Assembly: GCF_037975245.1 (NCBI RefSeq)
Contig: NC_092576.1
Location: 26,675,611-26,739,610 of the forward strand
Direction: 5' to 3'
Length of the DNA stretch: 64,000 nucleotides
Source: Apostichopus japonicus
Lineage: Eukaryota > Echinodermata > Holothuroidea > Aspidochirotida > Stichopodidae
A program made the position numbers and the translations under genes. How positions within the stretch are numbered: position 1 is the stretch's first letter; every line of letters starts with the position of its first letter. The notes under the pieces are model-generated. The model did no database searches and had not been told where the DNA came from. It worked only from the letters and a program-made list of their open reading frames with translations. Of the stretch, positions 33,877 to 59,975 are shown in pieces.

Positions 33877-34003
33877 GATTTCGAAATCGACGATTGAAAT
33901 GACGTGTGACGAATGCTGGAAGCCGTAGCATAGGGGCAAACTATAACTGAACATGGAAGACGCCCTCAATATTTAAAGTATATGCTTCTATTCCGAGTTT
34001 ACA
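33877..34003 (-). repeat. Truncated 5' LTR of the BEL/Pao element
   Basis: 127 bp matching 31494-31618 with few differences. It begins (minus strand) TGTAAACTCGG and stops short, directly against the protease region. The rest of this LTR, the primer site and most of gag were lost in one deletion. Confidence 0.9.
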
Positions 34004-34050
34004 GAATGTATGACAATGAATGTATGACAATGAATGTATGACAATGAACC
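34004..34050. repeat. Tandem 13-14 bp repeat with BEL target duplication
   Basis: Units of 'aatgtatgacaatg' are present here and, in shorter form, at 30803-30834 on the other side of the BEL element. The GAATG duplications lie inside these units, so BEL inserted into a small tandem repeat. Confidence 0.75.
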
Positions 34051-34314
34051 AAAAACAAGAGGCTTACAAGATGTATGAGAGGCTACTCTGTGATGAATGC
34101 ACTAAGGCTTCTCTGATGAGATGAAGAAGACCTAAACCATCATATAGCAAGATGAGATATAAAAAGACCCTTACACAGAGATGAACCAAACCTTATATTT
34201 CAAATGAGTTAGTCTGTCCTTAATTTCTGTTAATCATCAAAGGACGATAATGAAAAGGTTGTAGCCGTGTTTTGTTCATATCAATATTTCTAAAGTATTG
34301 GTTTCGCAAGTTAC

Positions 34315-34440
34315 ATTACATATACATATTACATACACATTATATTACATATATGTATATATATATATACATTATATTACATATATATGTATATTATATT
34401 ACATATATATATATTGTATAACATACACAATTACATAGAT
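34315..34440. repeat. TATATG/AT microsatellite
   Basis: Alternating TA-rich tract with 'acatatatg' units. No gene. Confidence 0.8.
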
Positions 34441-34452
34441 GAATTGTGACTC

Positions 34453-34776
34453 CCTATCCCTATCCCGAAGTCTCTATGTTCCGAAGTCTCTATGTTCCGA
34501 AGTCTCTATCTTCCGACAATTTTTGGACCCAAATTTTTTGGGACCCAATTTTATTTGGGGGACCCACATTTTTTCTGACCTGATTTGTTTGGGGGACTCA
34601 ATTTTTGTGGATGCACTGAATTGTTTTCACCAAAAAAAAGGCCCAAAGTTTGTGATGACCCAAATAGTGCTTGTCTGGAAAATATTTTGGTCCAAATAAA
34701 TTTTGCTCATAAAAATATTTTGGTCCTATAAAAATTTGGTCATACAGAACATAGAGACGTCAGAACATAGGGATGT
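34453..34776. mobile_element. MITE-like element with subterminal 'cgaagtctctatgttc' repeats
   Basis: The left end carries three copies of a 17-base unit, cgaagtctctatgttc followed by c. The right end is roughly the reverse complement (ending 'acatagagacgtcagaacatagggat'). The interior alternates 'ttttgggaccc' style phrases. Target duplication and superfamily not determined. Confidence 0.6.
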
Positions 34777-34799
34777 AACCCATCTAACAATCTCAATAT

Positions 34800-37290
34800 A
34801 CAATCTGCAAAGGAGATGCTAGCTGATCAATAAATATTGCAAAATTTTGAGTGTACTGGGCCTAATTATTTTACGATGATGGGAGATAATAGTAATCAGC
34901 AGTTATTTTTCAGACTCGTATGCAACTGCAAATGTGGGAGACACCCCAAGGGCACAACTTACACATCTGGTGGCTTCCAATTCAACATTTTAACTCAAAT
35001 TTGAAGTCTTTTCAACTTAGATAGTGAATGCAGATGGGAAAACTGTTAATTGCTCTTGCATTAAAAACCCACCTTACTATCACCCGGCCGGGTAACGAAC
35101 CCCCCGAATTCTAAGCCTCATTGCTTCAAATGCCACAGCCTTTATTCACAAATGCCACAGCACTGGTAGATGTCAACTTGCTCCAAACTACATGGGTTCA
35201 TATACAGCAGTTAATGTTGTTTTTAATCGGCAACCATGTTAAGGGTAAAGGGCATTAGTGATGACAATAGAACAACAGAAAAGAAAAAAGAAAAGACTGA
35301 TTTATTTTGATATTTTATTTGTTATTAATTACTCCTGTACATATAATGATACATGTGGTTCATATCAACAAATAAATAACTCACACAGAGGCAGACCAAT
35401 CATGAAAAACATTGCAGCTACTAATTAATGTAGGACTCTAAAGGGAGGGAGGGGGAGGGTGAGGGGAGGAAAGAGAATGTGGGATGTAAGAAAACGAGAA
35501 AAAATTACTTCTTTACATTGTGAAAATTCAGAACTACATTCAGCCTCAAGAGTATAAACAGTGTGAGAAACTTTAACATATCAGACCTGTGGTCATTATA
35601 ATCAGTTACATATTGTCATAACATGTTTGCAAAAGACATTAAGTCAGAAATCCAACCCGACTTGATATTGCATTCTTTCTTTTAGGCATGGGACGCTATA
35701 GCCAATGATTGTTGATAAGTCAGAAGTCCAACCCGGCTTGGTATTGCATTGTCTTTAGGCATGGGACGCTATAGCCACTGATTGTTGATAAGTTATGCCC
35801 AGCATTGTTCTTTTATTGCAATGTTTGACATGAATATTTTTGATATCAATGTTTTGATACCAAATCTTATTACAAACAAGTGCTCCTGTAACATATCAGA
35901 TCCTGGTAGATTTTTCCAACTGATGAGTGCCTGCTGAACAATTGTACTAAGCTTTTGAGAGAACGGAACAGACTTCAAACATAAATCTACACAGAGTGAT
36001 TGTGGCCAGAAAGTTTCATGTAAGCAAAGGAAAATGTTAAGTTTTCCTTAGTTTGACAAGCAAGCCGATAAAACCATGCTTCTTATACCCAAGCTAGGGA
36101 TTCATGGCATGTTTGTTGTTTAAAAAAAAAAAAAATTGAGAGGAGAAAAAGGACTGAATATTATTATCATGTATTTCAAATATAATAATAATTTATAACC
36201 ATAAAGTCATGATTTATTATCATCCTGCATGGAAAGGGAAATAAAAGATTTTGTTTCCTGAGCAAATAACAGTGTGATGAACCAATCAGTTAATTTTATC
36301 TCAGGAAGAACACCGAGTATAATCCATCCAACAAAATTTGAACAGTTGGTTTTTTTTTTCTTGCTTGAAGTCACTTTACTCCATTCAACCAAAAAAGGCC
36401 AGTTCTTTATCTTCATCTCAAATGAAGAAATACTTTGGGCGAAACAAAGGATCTCTAGAGCCACATCGTTAAGAGATTTGTAAACAGGTATCACACAACA
36501 AGAAAAAACTGAATGACCACAGCACACCTTTGGCCACAAAAACAGTTTAATTTAATGGTGGCACACCTTTGGCCAGAAAGCATGATTCTTTCAAAACCTA
36601 CCTGAAGTACAAAAAAAAAAAAAAAAAAAAATCAGCAAGTTTGATTTGAATTATATTTTGAATTTTGCTTATCGTGTGAATATCTATTCATTCACCATGA
36701 AAAATATCCCGGTGATAAGTACACATGAAATAAACATTAATTTCCTTTATACCAACTTTTGAGATCTGCTTTTGTAACTTTTGTAACATCCATCTATGAA
36801 CTATTAAAAGTAAAAAAAACTAAAAAGAAAGTTGTGACATTGTTTAAATCATTTTTGGAAGTTTTTGGTTTTAATGTTATCCCCTTCATTTGCAACCAAA
36901 GTCAAAACATAGAAGAGAAGGATTACAATCTATGATTTTTGTTTGCAGTTCTATAGTTACATCGTCGTCATATCAATTCTACTTCCAAGTCCACCTCATA
37001 TTACACACAAATATTCTGTAACTAACTGATGTCACCAAGAAATGGTACATGGGGATTGCTAATATTGTTATGCAACTATACAATCTAACTTGTCATTCAA
37101 AGTCAGTTTAAATAGATGGGTGGGGGGGGGGGGAAGATTCACAAAACAGGACTGAATTGTATACACCGGTTATTGACTCAAAGTGTCATTTCCCCCTCCC
37201 CCCCTCAACACCCCTTCTTCTAATTACTTTGGATTCATAAAACAGGGTCGGAATACATACACATTTGAGGCATGGTTAGATGCATCAGTC
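34800..37290. other. Intergenic; no gene seen
   Basis: No coding signal. Contains a two-copy tandem repeat (35641-35792), a GA-rich stretch (35440-35480), A or T runs near 36121, 36350 and 36613, and a G run near 37120. Part may be 3' UTR of the RhoGAP gene, since AATAAA-type signals occur on the minus strand (for example at about 35300-35330), but nothing fixes its end. Confidence 0.4.
35641..35792. repeat. Two-copy tandem repeat, about 77 bp
   Basis: The phrases 'agtcagaaatccaacccgac' and 'ggcatgggacgctatagcca' recur after about 77 bp with a few changes. Confidence 0.85.
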
Positions 37291-37294
37291 TAAA

Positions 37295-37654
37295 AGGGTG
37301 TGAAGACTCGTGGACAAAGAAACGTCTCATGCCGGTAATCTGACCTAGTTTCAAATGAGGTGTAACAGAAGTGTTAGACACCACCATCGAACCCAGAAAA
37401 TACACATAAAGCTTGCTACCATCGGTAATTAGACACCAGTGTACAGTCAATACATACAGCTACAGTCAATACCCACAACAGTGTACATAGCAGCGATGGA
37501 CATCTCAGGTCTAGATAAAAGATAACAAGGTACCAGGTTTCATTACGTTTCTGTCTGCATTTTGTAGCGACAAGCAGAAAACTTCACTTGCAAGCAACGG
37601 AAAGTTAACTTTTTCAGAGTGCGGCACACGGTTTGGGACGAGTCTTCAATGCCT
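37295..37654. mobile_element. TTAA-type MITE, copy 1
   Basis: About 360 bp, similar along its length to 47610-47973 and 50603-50948. The ends are AGGGTGTGAAGACTCG and the imperfect reverse complement. The flanking TTAA is degraded on both sides here. Confidence 0.8.
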
Positions 37655-37974
37655 TAGGTTTAGTTTCGGTTTGTATAGGCTTGTAGGCATAGCCAGTCCT
37701 GGCTGCATACCACACACATGGCTATACTTAACGGTGCATTTTAAAGAGGTTAATTGCCCAAAGCTGCTCATCCAATCAAAGACAACTGAGGTTCTTATTG
37801 TCACTCCACTGAGCTGTTTATTATATAAGCACCTTACAGACATGTAGCACATGTATTATAATAAAATGAACACTATTAGGGATGAAGTCTTACTGTTACA
37901 AGCTTATACAATGTACTTGTATAATGATTACACATATATTATCTCAAGAGTTTAACATTTCAAGTCAAACTTAG

Positions 37975-38090
37975 GTTCTCTGCACTTATGACTGTGTGGA
38001 TGACCTTATAGCATAGCAACACATGCACTTATTACTGTGTATGACCTTATAGCATAGCAACACACTTAAGCACTTATTGCCCTTATTACA
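37975..38090. repeat. Short tandem duplication, about 55 bp unit
   Basis: 'atgaccttatagcatagcaacaca' occurs twice with similar flanks. Nothing else is seen between 37655 and 38560 except A-rich and C-rich runs near 38330-38370. Confidence 0.75.
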
Positions 38091-38560
38091 CTCCTGAGTT
38101 TAACTTTGTGTTCAGGAGTTTACAGAGGAAATTTTTGCATTACACTGATTTGTAAGAAAAAGCAAATTGAAACCAGAACTCTCCACATCCCCTCCTCCAG
38201 CCCCCTTTGAGCATTCAGAAATGTTTTGCAATAAGTTCAAGAACCTTTGTAAAATCCATCACAAATACAACAGTAGAGGCAGCCATCTAAACTTAACAGT
38301 TTTGTAGCACAAAAAGAGAGCTAACAGGCCAAAAAAAAAACAACCCCACCCCCCCAAAAAAAAAAAACAGAGCAAAATGAAGAAACAAAGAAAGAGCTTA
38401 AAGATACATCTGAAAAGAAAAAAATCTCTTTTAAGGCAGTTTCTATTAAATATATTTCAGATGTTTAAAAACAAAAAAACACTGTAAGCCTAAGTCCTTA
38501 TTAAAGGAGATGTGAAAACCTAATAATCGTAACAATTGGACAGGTTGTGACAACAATGCT

Positions 38561-38644
38561 TTGGTTTCTTGTGGGATTGTTTTAATATGGCATTGTGGGT
38601 AATTACCCACAATGCCATATTAAAACAATCCCACAAGAAACCAA
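38561..38644. repeat. Perfect 84-bp palindrome
   Basis: The first 42 bases (starting ttggtttcttgtgggattg) are followed, with no spacer, by their exact reverse complement. The symmetry stops at 38560/38645. A single-stranded form would fold into a 42-bp hairpin. It has no coding content. Confidence 0.97.
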
Positions 38645-38925
38645 TGTTTGAGTCTTGTCTTAAGATCTGTTGACATGTCAATTTTATTATTACGATCAAG
38701 AATGAAGTCCTTTTTTAATTAGGTGTCAGCAATGACATCACAGGACCTCTTCTACATTGAATATTGTCCCTACATTCACTGCAGAATATTCTTGGACATA
38801 TCCTAGTATAAATGTTGATGGTAACAAATATCAGGGGATTTTTAACCCTCTTAAACTTTGCACATTTACAGATTTGTAGTCCTTTAAGTAGATAGAATGG
38901 TACATCTTCCCCCCTCCTCCTCCCC

Positions 38926-39000
38926 TGTACATCTGCTCCTCCTCTCACCCCTCCCCCTCCTCTCACCCCTCCCCCTCCTCTCACCCCTCCCCCTCCGCTC
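38926..39000. repeat. CCCCTCCTCTCAC minisatellite
   Basis: About four units of a 19-base C-rich phrase ('cccctccccctcctctcac'). The minus strand is G-rich with runs of three to five G, so a G-quadruplex is possible there. Confidence 0.8.
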
Positions 39001-39459
39001 AATTTTGTTATTGAAGGGACGTTACTCATTCCAAGCATGTTAATAGTTCCACATACACCACAGAGAAGCGGAGGGTTTTCCTTTTAACCGGAATAACACT
39101 CTTCATCACCGACACTTATCTCTTAGACACAGAACAAGTTTTCTCTTGTTTCAGAAGTTTACTGCAGAGAGGTATGAACAGAATACACACAGCATTACAA
39201 ATAACAAGATAGTCTCAAATTTAATGTAGAAATTGACATGACAGAAGATATTTTCTTTGGGGGAAGGGGGGAGGGGGGTTTGGAAAACATGTTTCCCAGG
39301 GTTTTCTATTGGACGATCTGACAGGCAGAAGGTGACTGGGTGGGGCCTGGGGAAGGGAGGGTACAAATTGCAGAAGCCTTTTAAAAGCACATCTTCCCCT
39401 ATGGCATTGAAACAGACCACCACAGGTGTTTGGAGGGTCACATTTGTGTTTTTGTTTGA

Positions 39460-39640
39460 CTTATCAAAGCCGCAAGCTGACCAAAGTCATTCTCTTAGAT
39501 TCATATGTTAACGTCCATGATTATGAATTGTTAATCTTCAACAACTCTGTAACTAGACGACATACATTAATCTGGGAGTGACTCAAACCGGGGACCTTAT
39601 GATTGAAAGGCACCGGCGTTAACCACTGAGCTAACACTCC
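39460..39640 (-). repeat. tRNA-derived SINE, copy 2
   Basis: Includes the full tRNA-like head. On the minus strand 'GGAGTGTTAGCTCAGTGGTTAA' holds the A box and 'CGGTTTGAGTCACTCC' the B box of an RNA polymerase III promoter. The middle matches copy 3. The 3' tail is missing. Confidence 0.85.
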
Positions 39641-40327
39641 ACAAGTGGAGTGTGCAATGACCTTCCGAGCACATATCATATAGCACCGTCATATAGATGC
39701 TATGGGCACTGAAATCTCTGTTCTTTCATAATTGGCAACCAAGATAAAATAAGAGACAGGGAAATAAAGATGAGAGAATAACCGATAATTTATAATTATT
39801 AAAACTATATAAATACTCTACAGTGATATTATTGCATTGACTAATTCATTGAAAACTTTTTTTAAGATGCAGTTTGGATCAATTAAATAAACTGAATCAA
39901 TTTACATTTCACATTAAATATTAAAAAAACTGTATGTGAGATGCCATAATTTGAAGAAGAAACAAGGATAAATGAATGACCATGTCAACTGGCTTTACAT
40001 ATATATGTACGATGTATCCTTCATAATACCGATCCTGCTTGGTTATTTTTGTCCCTTTTGATCAATAAGTACAGTCAAACTACAGGTTTGTTTCTGCAGA
40101 ATCATTAAGTACTACCAAATCTACTCTACCGTCCGTTCACCGTTTCGCCCCGTATGGCAAACACTTCTTGTTAATTTAAAGTCCCTCCCCCGAACTTCAT
40201 TTCGATATTGCGATTCCACCTATCAACCACCTATCAACCACCCAAGAGGCTGGCAATCTTCGTCATCGTGGCAGTGCCGGTGTCGGCTGTGAGTCCGGGG
40301 GGGTCGTGGATGCCCGAGAAGGTTCCT

Positions 40328-54743
<14,416 letters not shown>

Positions 54744-56900
54744 GTTTCGTAAATCAGTAGAAGAAAAAGGACAAAAAGCAACAAAAATATGGGGGAGATT
54801 CTGATAAAGGTAGTCTTTCCCTTAAATACTTTTTCAAAAGATCCTCAGCGGCCAATGAGAAAATCTCCCAAACGTTAAAAACGTTTCAAATCTCCCAAAC
54901 GAGAAAATCTCCCGAACGTTAAAAACGAGAGAGATGATTATAACTCGAAAAAAATGTCTGAGGGATATAAAGTCAACTCCACAAACTGAATAAAGTGAAT
55001 ATCCTTTTATTACACTGAACACTGATCCAGCTCGACAGAGTTGACGGAAACAGATTTAGAACTCGATCCACACAGAAATATAACAACTTCCAGAGATGCA
55101 ATCAACCAGTCCGAGACACAAGATCCCTATAAATGAGCCGATGAAGTTTCAAACTTTCCTTTTTCAAACAAACAATTTGATTGCAACAATAAAAAGTCCC
55201 TCGAGCCATGTGACTGACTGAAACGTATCATCGGAATGACTAAAAGACTTATAATAGACCGAATATGTAATGCTTCCTGTCAAAAGAGGGGAACTTTGCA
55301 ATCACTGAGTTCCACTGTGTTCTACAATGGGGAACTAATCTAAAATTAGAAGACTAGTTGTGGCAGAAGTAGTAGAGTAGTAGTGCTAACCCACAAAGTT
55401 GGAAGAAAAAACATTTCCAAGGATATATTCTAAACAAAGATCGGAATATACCGGAATATAAAACAATAAAAAAAAGTACACAACTAAAAAGGTCATGAGA
55501 AACGATGACCAAAATAACCGAATGACAAGAACTTAACAATCACTTTAACACGGTCAAAAAACGAGAAAAAGGATAAAAAATATTGTTGTTTCGATCCCCT
55601 TTTCGAGCAATATGGAACGACCTCATTACAACAACTTACGTACGCGAAAAAAGGAATGGAAAGCCTATTTTGATCGATCTGTATGACTTCCTTATTGGTT
55701 ATTCAAGCTGCTGTTTCGCCAGACACGACGAATAAACTGAGGTCTGAGCCATCAACTGTATCCTAGCGACAGGATAAACTAACTTGCAAGGTTTACAACA
55801 GGAAGTGACGAATCAAAAGACCAAATTTACGGAGTAAAAAATGTGTCTCCTTTTGTCCAGAAATGAGTACAGCAACCACCATGATGAATCATAAACTCAT
55901 GCACATAATGACATTTTATTCCACATTGGAATTTCAAACAGTTTACTACATAAACATATGCATGTGTATTTTTGCATTATCATTTTGATTTTTTAATTTT
56001 TTACATTTTTTTATATTAATAAAAAACACAAATTATCCATTTTTTATCAGTAGAACAACTTGGTAATCATCGAATACTAACAGATGGATCCAAAGGGGCT
56101 CAAAGTTACCAAAGTTTGTGACAATTTACATTCTGGATCTGATCATTCTGATCAATTTAAATACAAATAATAACATGGTGATGACCCTTGACATGGAACA
56201 TAAAGCTTTGTTATAAAGTACTAAAGTGCTGGCATGGCAACAAAATTTAGTCTACTTTATTTACTTGCTGATGTTCTAAACTCCACATATTTATACAGTT
56301 TTTGTAGTTTTGTCATAATTTAATCTCGTAATTTAATCTTGTCGTTATGAAATCTGAAAATTTCATTAATAAAGTTAGTTTGACATTGACTTTGACATAA
56401 GAGTGCAATTACTGTGCACTTAATTTGATTGCATGATAAATATTGTGTGTGTACTTAATTTGATTGAATGATAAATATTGTGTGTGTACTTATTTTGAAT
56501 GCATGATAAATATTGTGTGTGTGTGCATGCTTCATTCAAATATCTTACTCATAATATATTGATTCAACTTAATATGCAGCAATTTTTCCCTTCAAAAACC
56601 TGATATTTAAGCAGATTGCTTGATCAACAAAGTTCATTCAAACAATATTACCGGCATTAATGTAACAGAAACATGTAGTCCACACAATAGTTTGATTATA
56701 ACTGCATACACATATCATATCCCGATGAAAGAATTGCCAAGAATCCAAAATACAGTTTAGCCTTTCACAATCACAGCCAAAATATTTTCTTCATTTTTCA
56801 ACTTTCAGTTTTGGTATAAATGTGTAACTCTAATTAATGAACCGTAGAATGTCAAAGAAGATTTCACACAGAATGTTGTACACTCTTTCTCAAATGTGAA
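54744..56900. other. Sequence upstream of the possible first exon; no gene
   Basis: No coding signal. Around 54840-54930 there are repeated 'aaatctcccaaacg' and 'aacgttaaaaacg' phrases, and at 56405-56525 a three-copy tandem repeat ('gattgaatgataaatattgt' type). If 54663-54743 is a first exon, its promoter would lie at about 54750-55200. Confidence 0.4.
56405..56525. repeat. Three-copy tandem repeat, about 44 bp
   Basis: 'gatgataaatattgtgtgtg'-like phrases recur at about 44-bp steps. Confidence 0.8.
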
Positions 56901-56923
56901 GGCTCTTGCAATACAGACCACAG

Positions 56924-57499
56924 GTAGGTAGGTAGATAGGTAGGTAGGTAGATGGTAGGGTAGATAGGTAGGGTAGATAGGTAGGTAGGTAGATAGGTAG
57001 GTAGATAGATAGGTAGATAGGTAGGGTAGATAGATAGGTAGGTAGATAGGTAGGTAGGTAGGTAGGTAGGTAGGAAGGTAGGTAGGTAGGTAGGTAGATA
57101 GATAGGTAGGTAGATAGGTAGATAGGTAGGTAGGTAGATAGGTAGGGTAGATAGGTAGGTAGGTAGATAGATAGGTAGGTAGATAGATAGGTAGGTAGAT
57201 AGGTAGGGTAGATAGGTAGGTAGGTAGATAGGTAGGTAAATAGGTAGGTAGGTAGGTAGGAAGGTAGGTAGGTAGGTAGATAGATAGGTAGGTAGATAGA
57301 TAGGTAGGTAGATAGGTAGGTAGATAGGTAGGTAGGTAGATAGGTAGGTAAATAGGTAGGTAGGTAGGAAGGTAGGTAGGTAGGTAGGTAGATAGATAGG
57401 TAGGGTAGATAGGTAGGGTAGATAGGTAGGTAGGTAGATAGATAGGTAGGTAAATAGGTAGGTAAATAGGTAGGTAGGTAGGTAGGTAGGTAGGTAGGT
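56924..57499. repeat. (GGTA)n/(GATA)n microsatellite
   Basis: 575 bp of ggta, gata and gggta units with occasional ggaa and aaata. Long minus-strand frames (P-T-Y-L) in it are not genes. It is likely to vary in length. Confidence 0.97.
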
Positions 57500-59740
57500 G
57501 CCTCAGAATTGGACAATTTTGTCTCCGATTTCCCAGGAGACTCCCCAGAGTTTAGAAATATCCCATCTAGTACTTGGTTAAATCTGCTATAATGCAGAAT
57601 GCCCTTAGAACCTTAGTTGTTACATTAAAGTTGCCTCTTAAAAAAATAAAAGGAAGGACTCCTCAAAAGTTGCAATCCTATCCAGTGGTATGTAAAGTAT
57701 TTTGAGAAAAAGAAGTAGCCTTCCAATATTCACTGGGAAAACATATCTACAAACCACTGAGCTTCATTTTTTAAACAAATCTTAGAATTTTCTACATAGA
57801 AAATCTAATTTTTATGCATATTATGTAAGCAATTTTGTCCAGAGCTTCTGCGTATCAAACATATACAATACATCACATTTGCTGTAGATAATGAACAGAT
57901 CCATCCATCCCTTTGTGATGATTTTAAATTAACAAAACTATATCTGAAACTAGTAAGAACCATTTATTATGTTTATTTTACTAGTCTGTAGAATTTTTAC
58001 TAGTCCAAATTTAATTCCTATCTTTACTTTACTTTGGTTTATATTATTGTTTCTTATACTGTTTTTATATATTTTCGGTTGTGTAAAGCAAGTTGATACA
58101 ACTAATCATTGTGAAAAGACGCTATATAAGCACCAGGTTTTAGTATAATTTTATTTTTATTAACCAATCCAGCCTTTTTGTGAATTAATTTCCCCAATAC
58201 AATACATCTACGACCGGCAGGAATTAAGCAATTGTCTTAAAACAAATACAGGCTATTTATCCCTGCAAGAGGGAGGCTATCAGACTCTCGGATAGTGACC
58301 TAACACGGTTAATGGAAAACCCGATGGTTGAACCGTCTGACGAAAGTCACGATGGCATGAAGCCACAGCTGGTCTCCTATAATTCCCATCTGTTCTACTT
58401 CCTGGTTACGGGGGGTTAAGCGCACTATCGGTTCTCCGAGCTCTGACCTCAATTCTCGGTCTTAATTTATTGCTTTTTGAGTTGTGAATCTCTCCTTCGT
58501 TCCGATGTGGAGAGAGTTTTCCTGAATGAGATCTAGGTTGTCTGTTCTCCTTTTTAATAAATACTAGCCCTGCAGTGGCACCATGTAATTAGAACAAAGT
58601 CATATTTTAGAACGGTTTTAAAAATTGATAAATATTCTGTAATAACTATAAAATGTAGTTCATCAACCCCATAGTTTGCTTACTTTATTAATTTTTTTCC
58701 CACATTGTTGTTTCAAAGAATTGAAAACAAGTAGAAAAACTTTTGACAACAATAGCCAACAAAATGTCCCTTCAATTGATTTTTTAACGACTGTTTGACC
58801 ACTAGTCCCCTGCCGATTGTATAAAGCTTAGCAGTACACAAAGAGGAACAGATTCACTTTAAGGTTTTTAAGTTTTCTCTAAAATTGCCACATTTCCTTC
58901 TATAAATAGCTCTTTGCCACAAATTTAGACAATTTTTTGTTTAACCCAAAGTAAAACAAGCCCCTATGAGAGACAAACAAGGGAAATTTTACTTAAATTC
59001 AACTTTGAATTCCAAATTTGTATTTTTAAATTTTTCTCAACTTTCTGTTACTGTTTTACCAAAAAAAAAAAAAACATTTTTTTTTTTTTTTTTTAAATTT
59101 AAATTATTATTTTATTAAAGTGCATATTCATGACCTCTGCTTGACTTTTATATCACCAGGGAGCTAGACAAGCTAGGAAGTATCATGGTTTCCTTCTTTT
59201 ATTTACTCTTCTTGTGTTGTACCTGACCTTTGTAACTCATGTTTTCTTTTCCATTACGTTCTATTCCTGTTAAAACCTCAATGCCTGTCTCAATGAGATT
59301 AGACTGATGGCCTCAGTGTTATGTTTTCATATCCTGGTATACAGCCGAGTTAGAAATGACCTTCGTGTAGACTGATGGAATCAGTATGTATTAAGCTATC
59401 ATGCCAGTATTTTTCCACGGCGTAAACCGAGTTTGGACCAAACTAGATTAGGAGTACTTGATATAGAGTTTAGACTGATGGACTCAGCTACCTGACTTTA
59501 CAGTGGATTGCTCAATGTTTACACTGTATTGTAAATCAAACATATATGCTTCAGTATGCACTTCTTATATTTACATTGTAGTTACCGCAAAGATTAACCA
59601 ACCATTAAATGGCATATAAAAAAATAAAAAAAAACATTTTTAAGAAATCTAAAATGTCATCCAGTCCTTGATTGACTACCAAACTATTGTTTCTTTTCTT
59701 ATTTAGTGTCCATGAAATCTCTGAAGTAAATTTGCTGTTT
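57500..59740. other. No gene seen
   Basis: Contains a LINE-type tail (58075-58170, 'gaaaagacgctatataagca'), A and T runs near 59060-59090, and three spaced copies of 'agactgatgg..tcag' (59300-59480). No supported frame. Confidence 0.4.
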
Positions 59741-59749
59741 GATGTTTGC

Positions 59750-59975
59750 TGTTTGATTTTATACTTCTTCCCTCTATTTATTTACTTCTTCTCGCCATCC
59801 CTTGTCTACTAATCCTCTTACACCTATCTCTTTTGTGTTCACCCTGCTCATCAACCTGTCTGTATACTGTGCGTGTATTTGTTCCTTTTGTTACTGTTAC
59901 TTGTCATTCAGCCTCTGATGAAGATCCTGCTAGGATCGAAACATCAGGCCAACTTACTTTTACACATTATTTTAG
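59750..59975 (+). repeat. Dispersed repeat with hammerhead-like core, copy 3
   Basis: Holds CTGATGA, a GATCCT/AGGATC hairpin and CGAAAC at 59917-59941, the invariant bases of a hammerhead ribozyme. The outer stem is imperfect here (GCCT/AGGC). Upstream sequence matches the minus strand of 44755-44830. Confidence 0.78.

Noticed and set aside
38715-39038. GGGGVRGGGG-containing frame
   Set aside because: Comes from the C-rich minisatellite at 38926-39000.
56890-57516. 208-residue P-T-Y-L frame on the minus strand
   Set aside because: It is a direct translation of the GGTA/GATA microsatellite.
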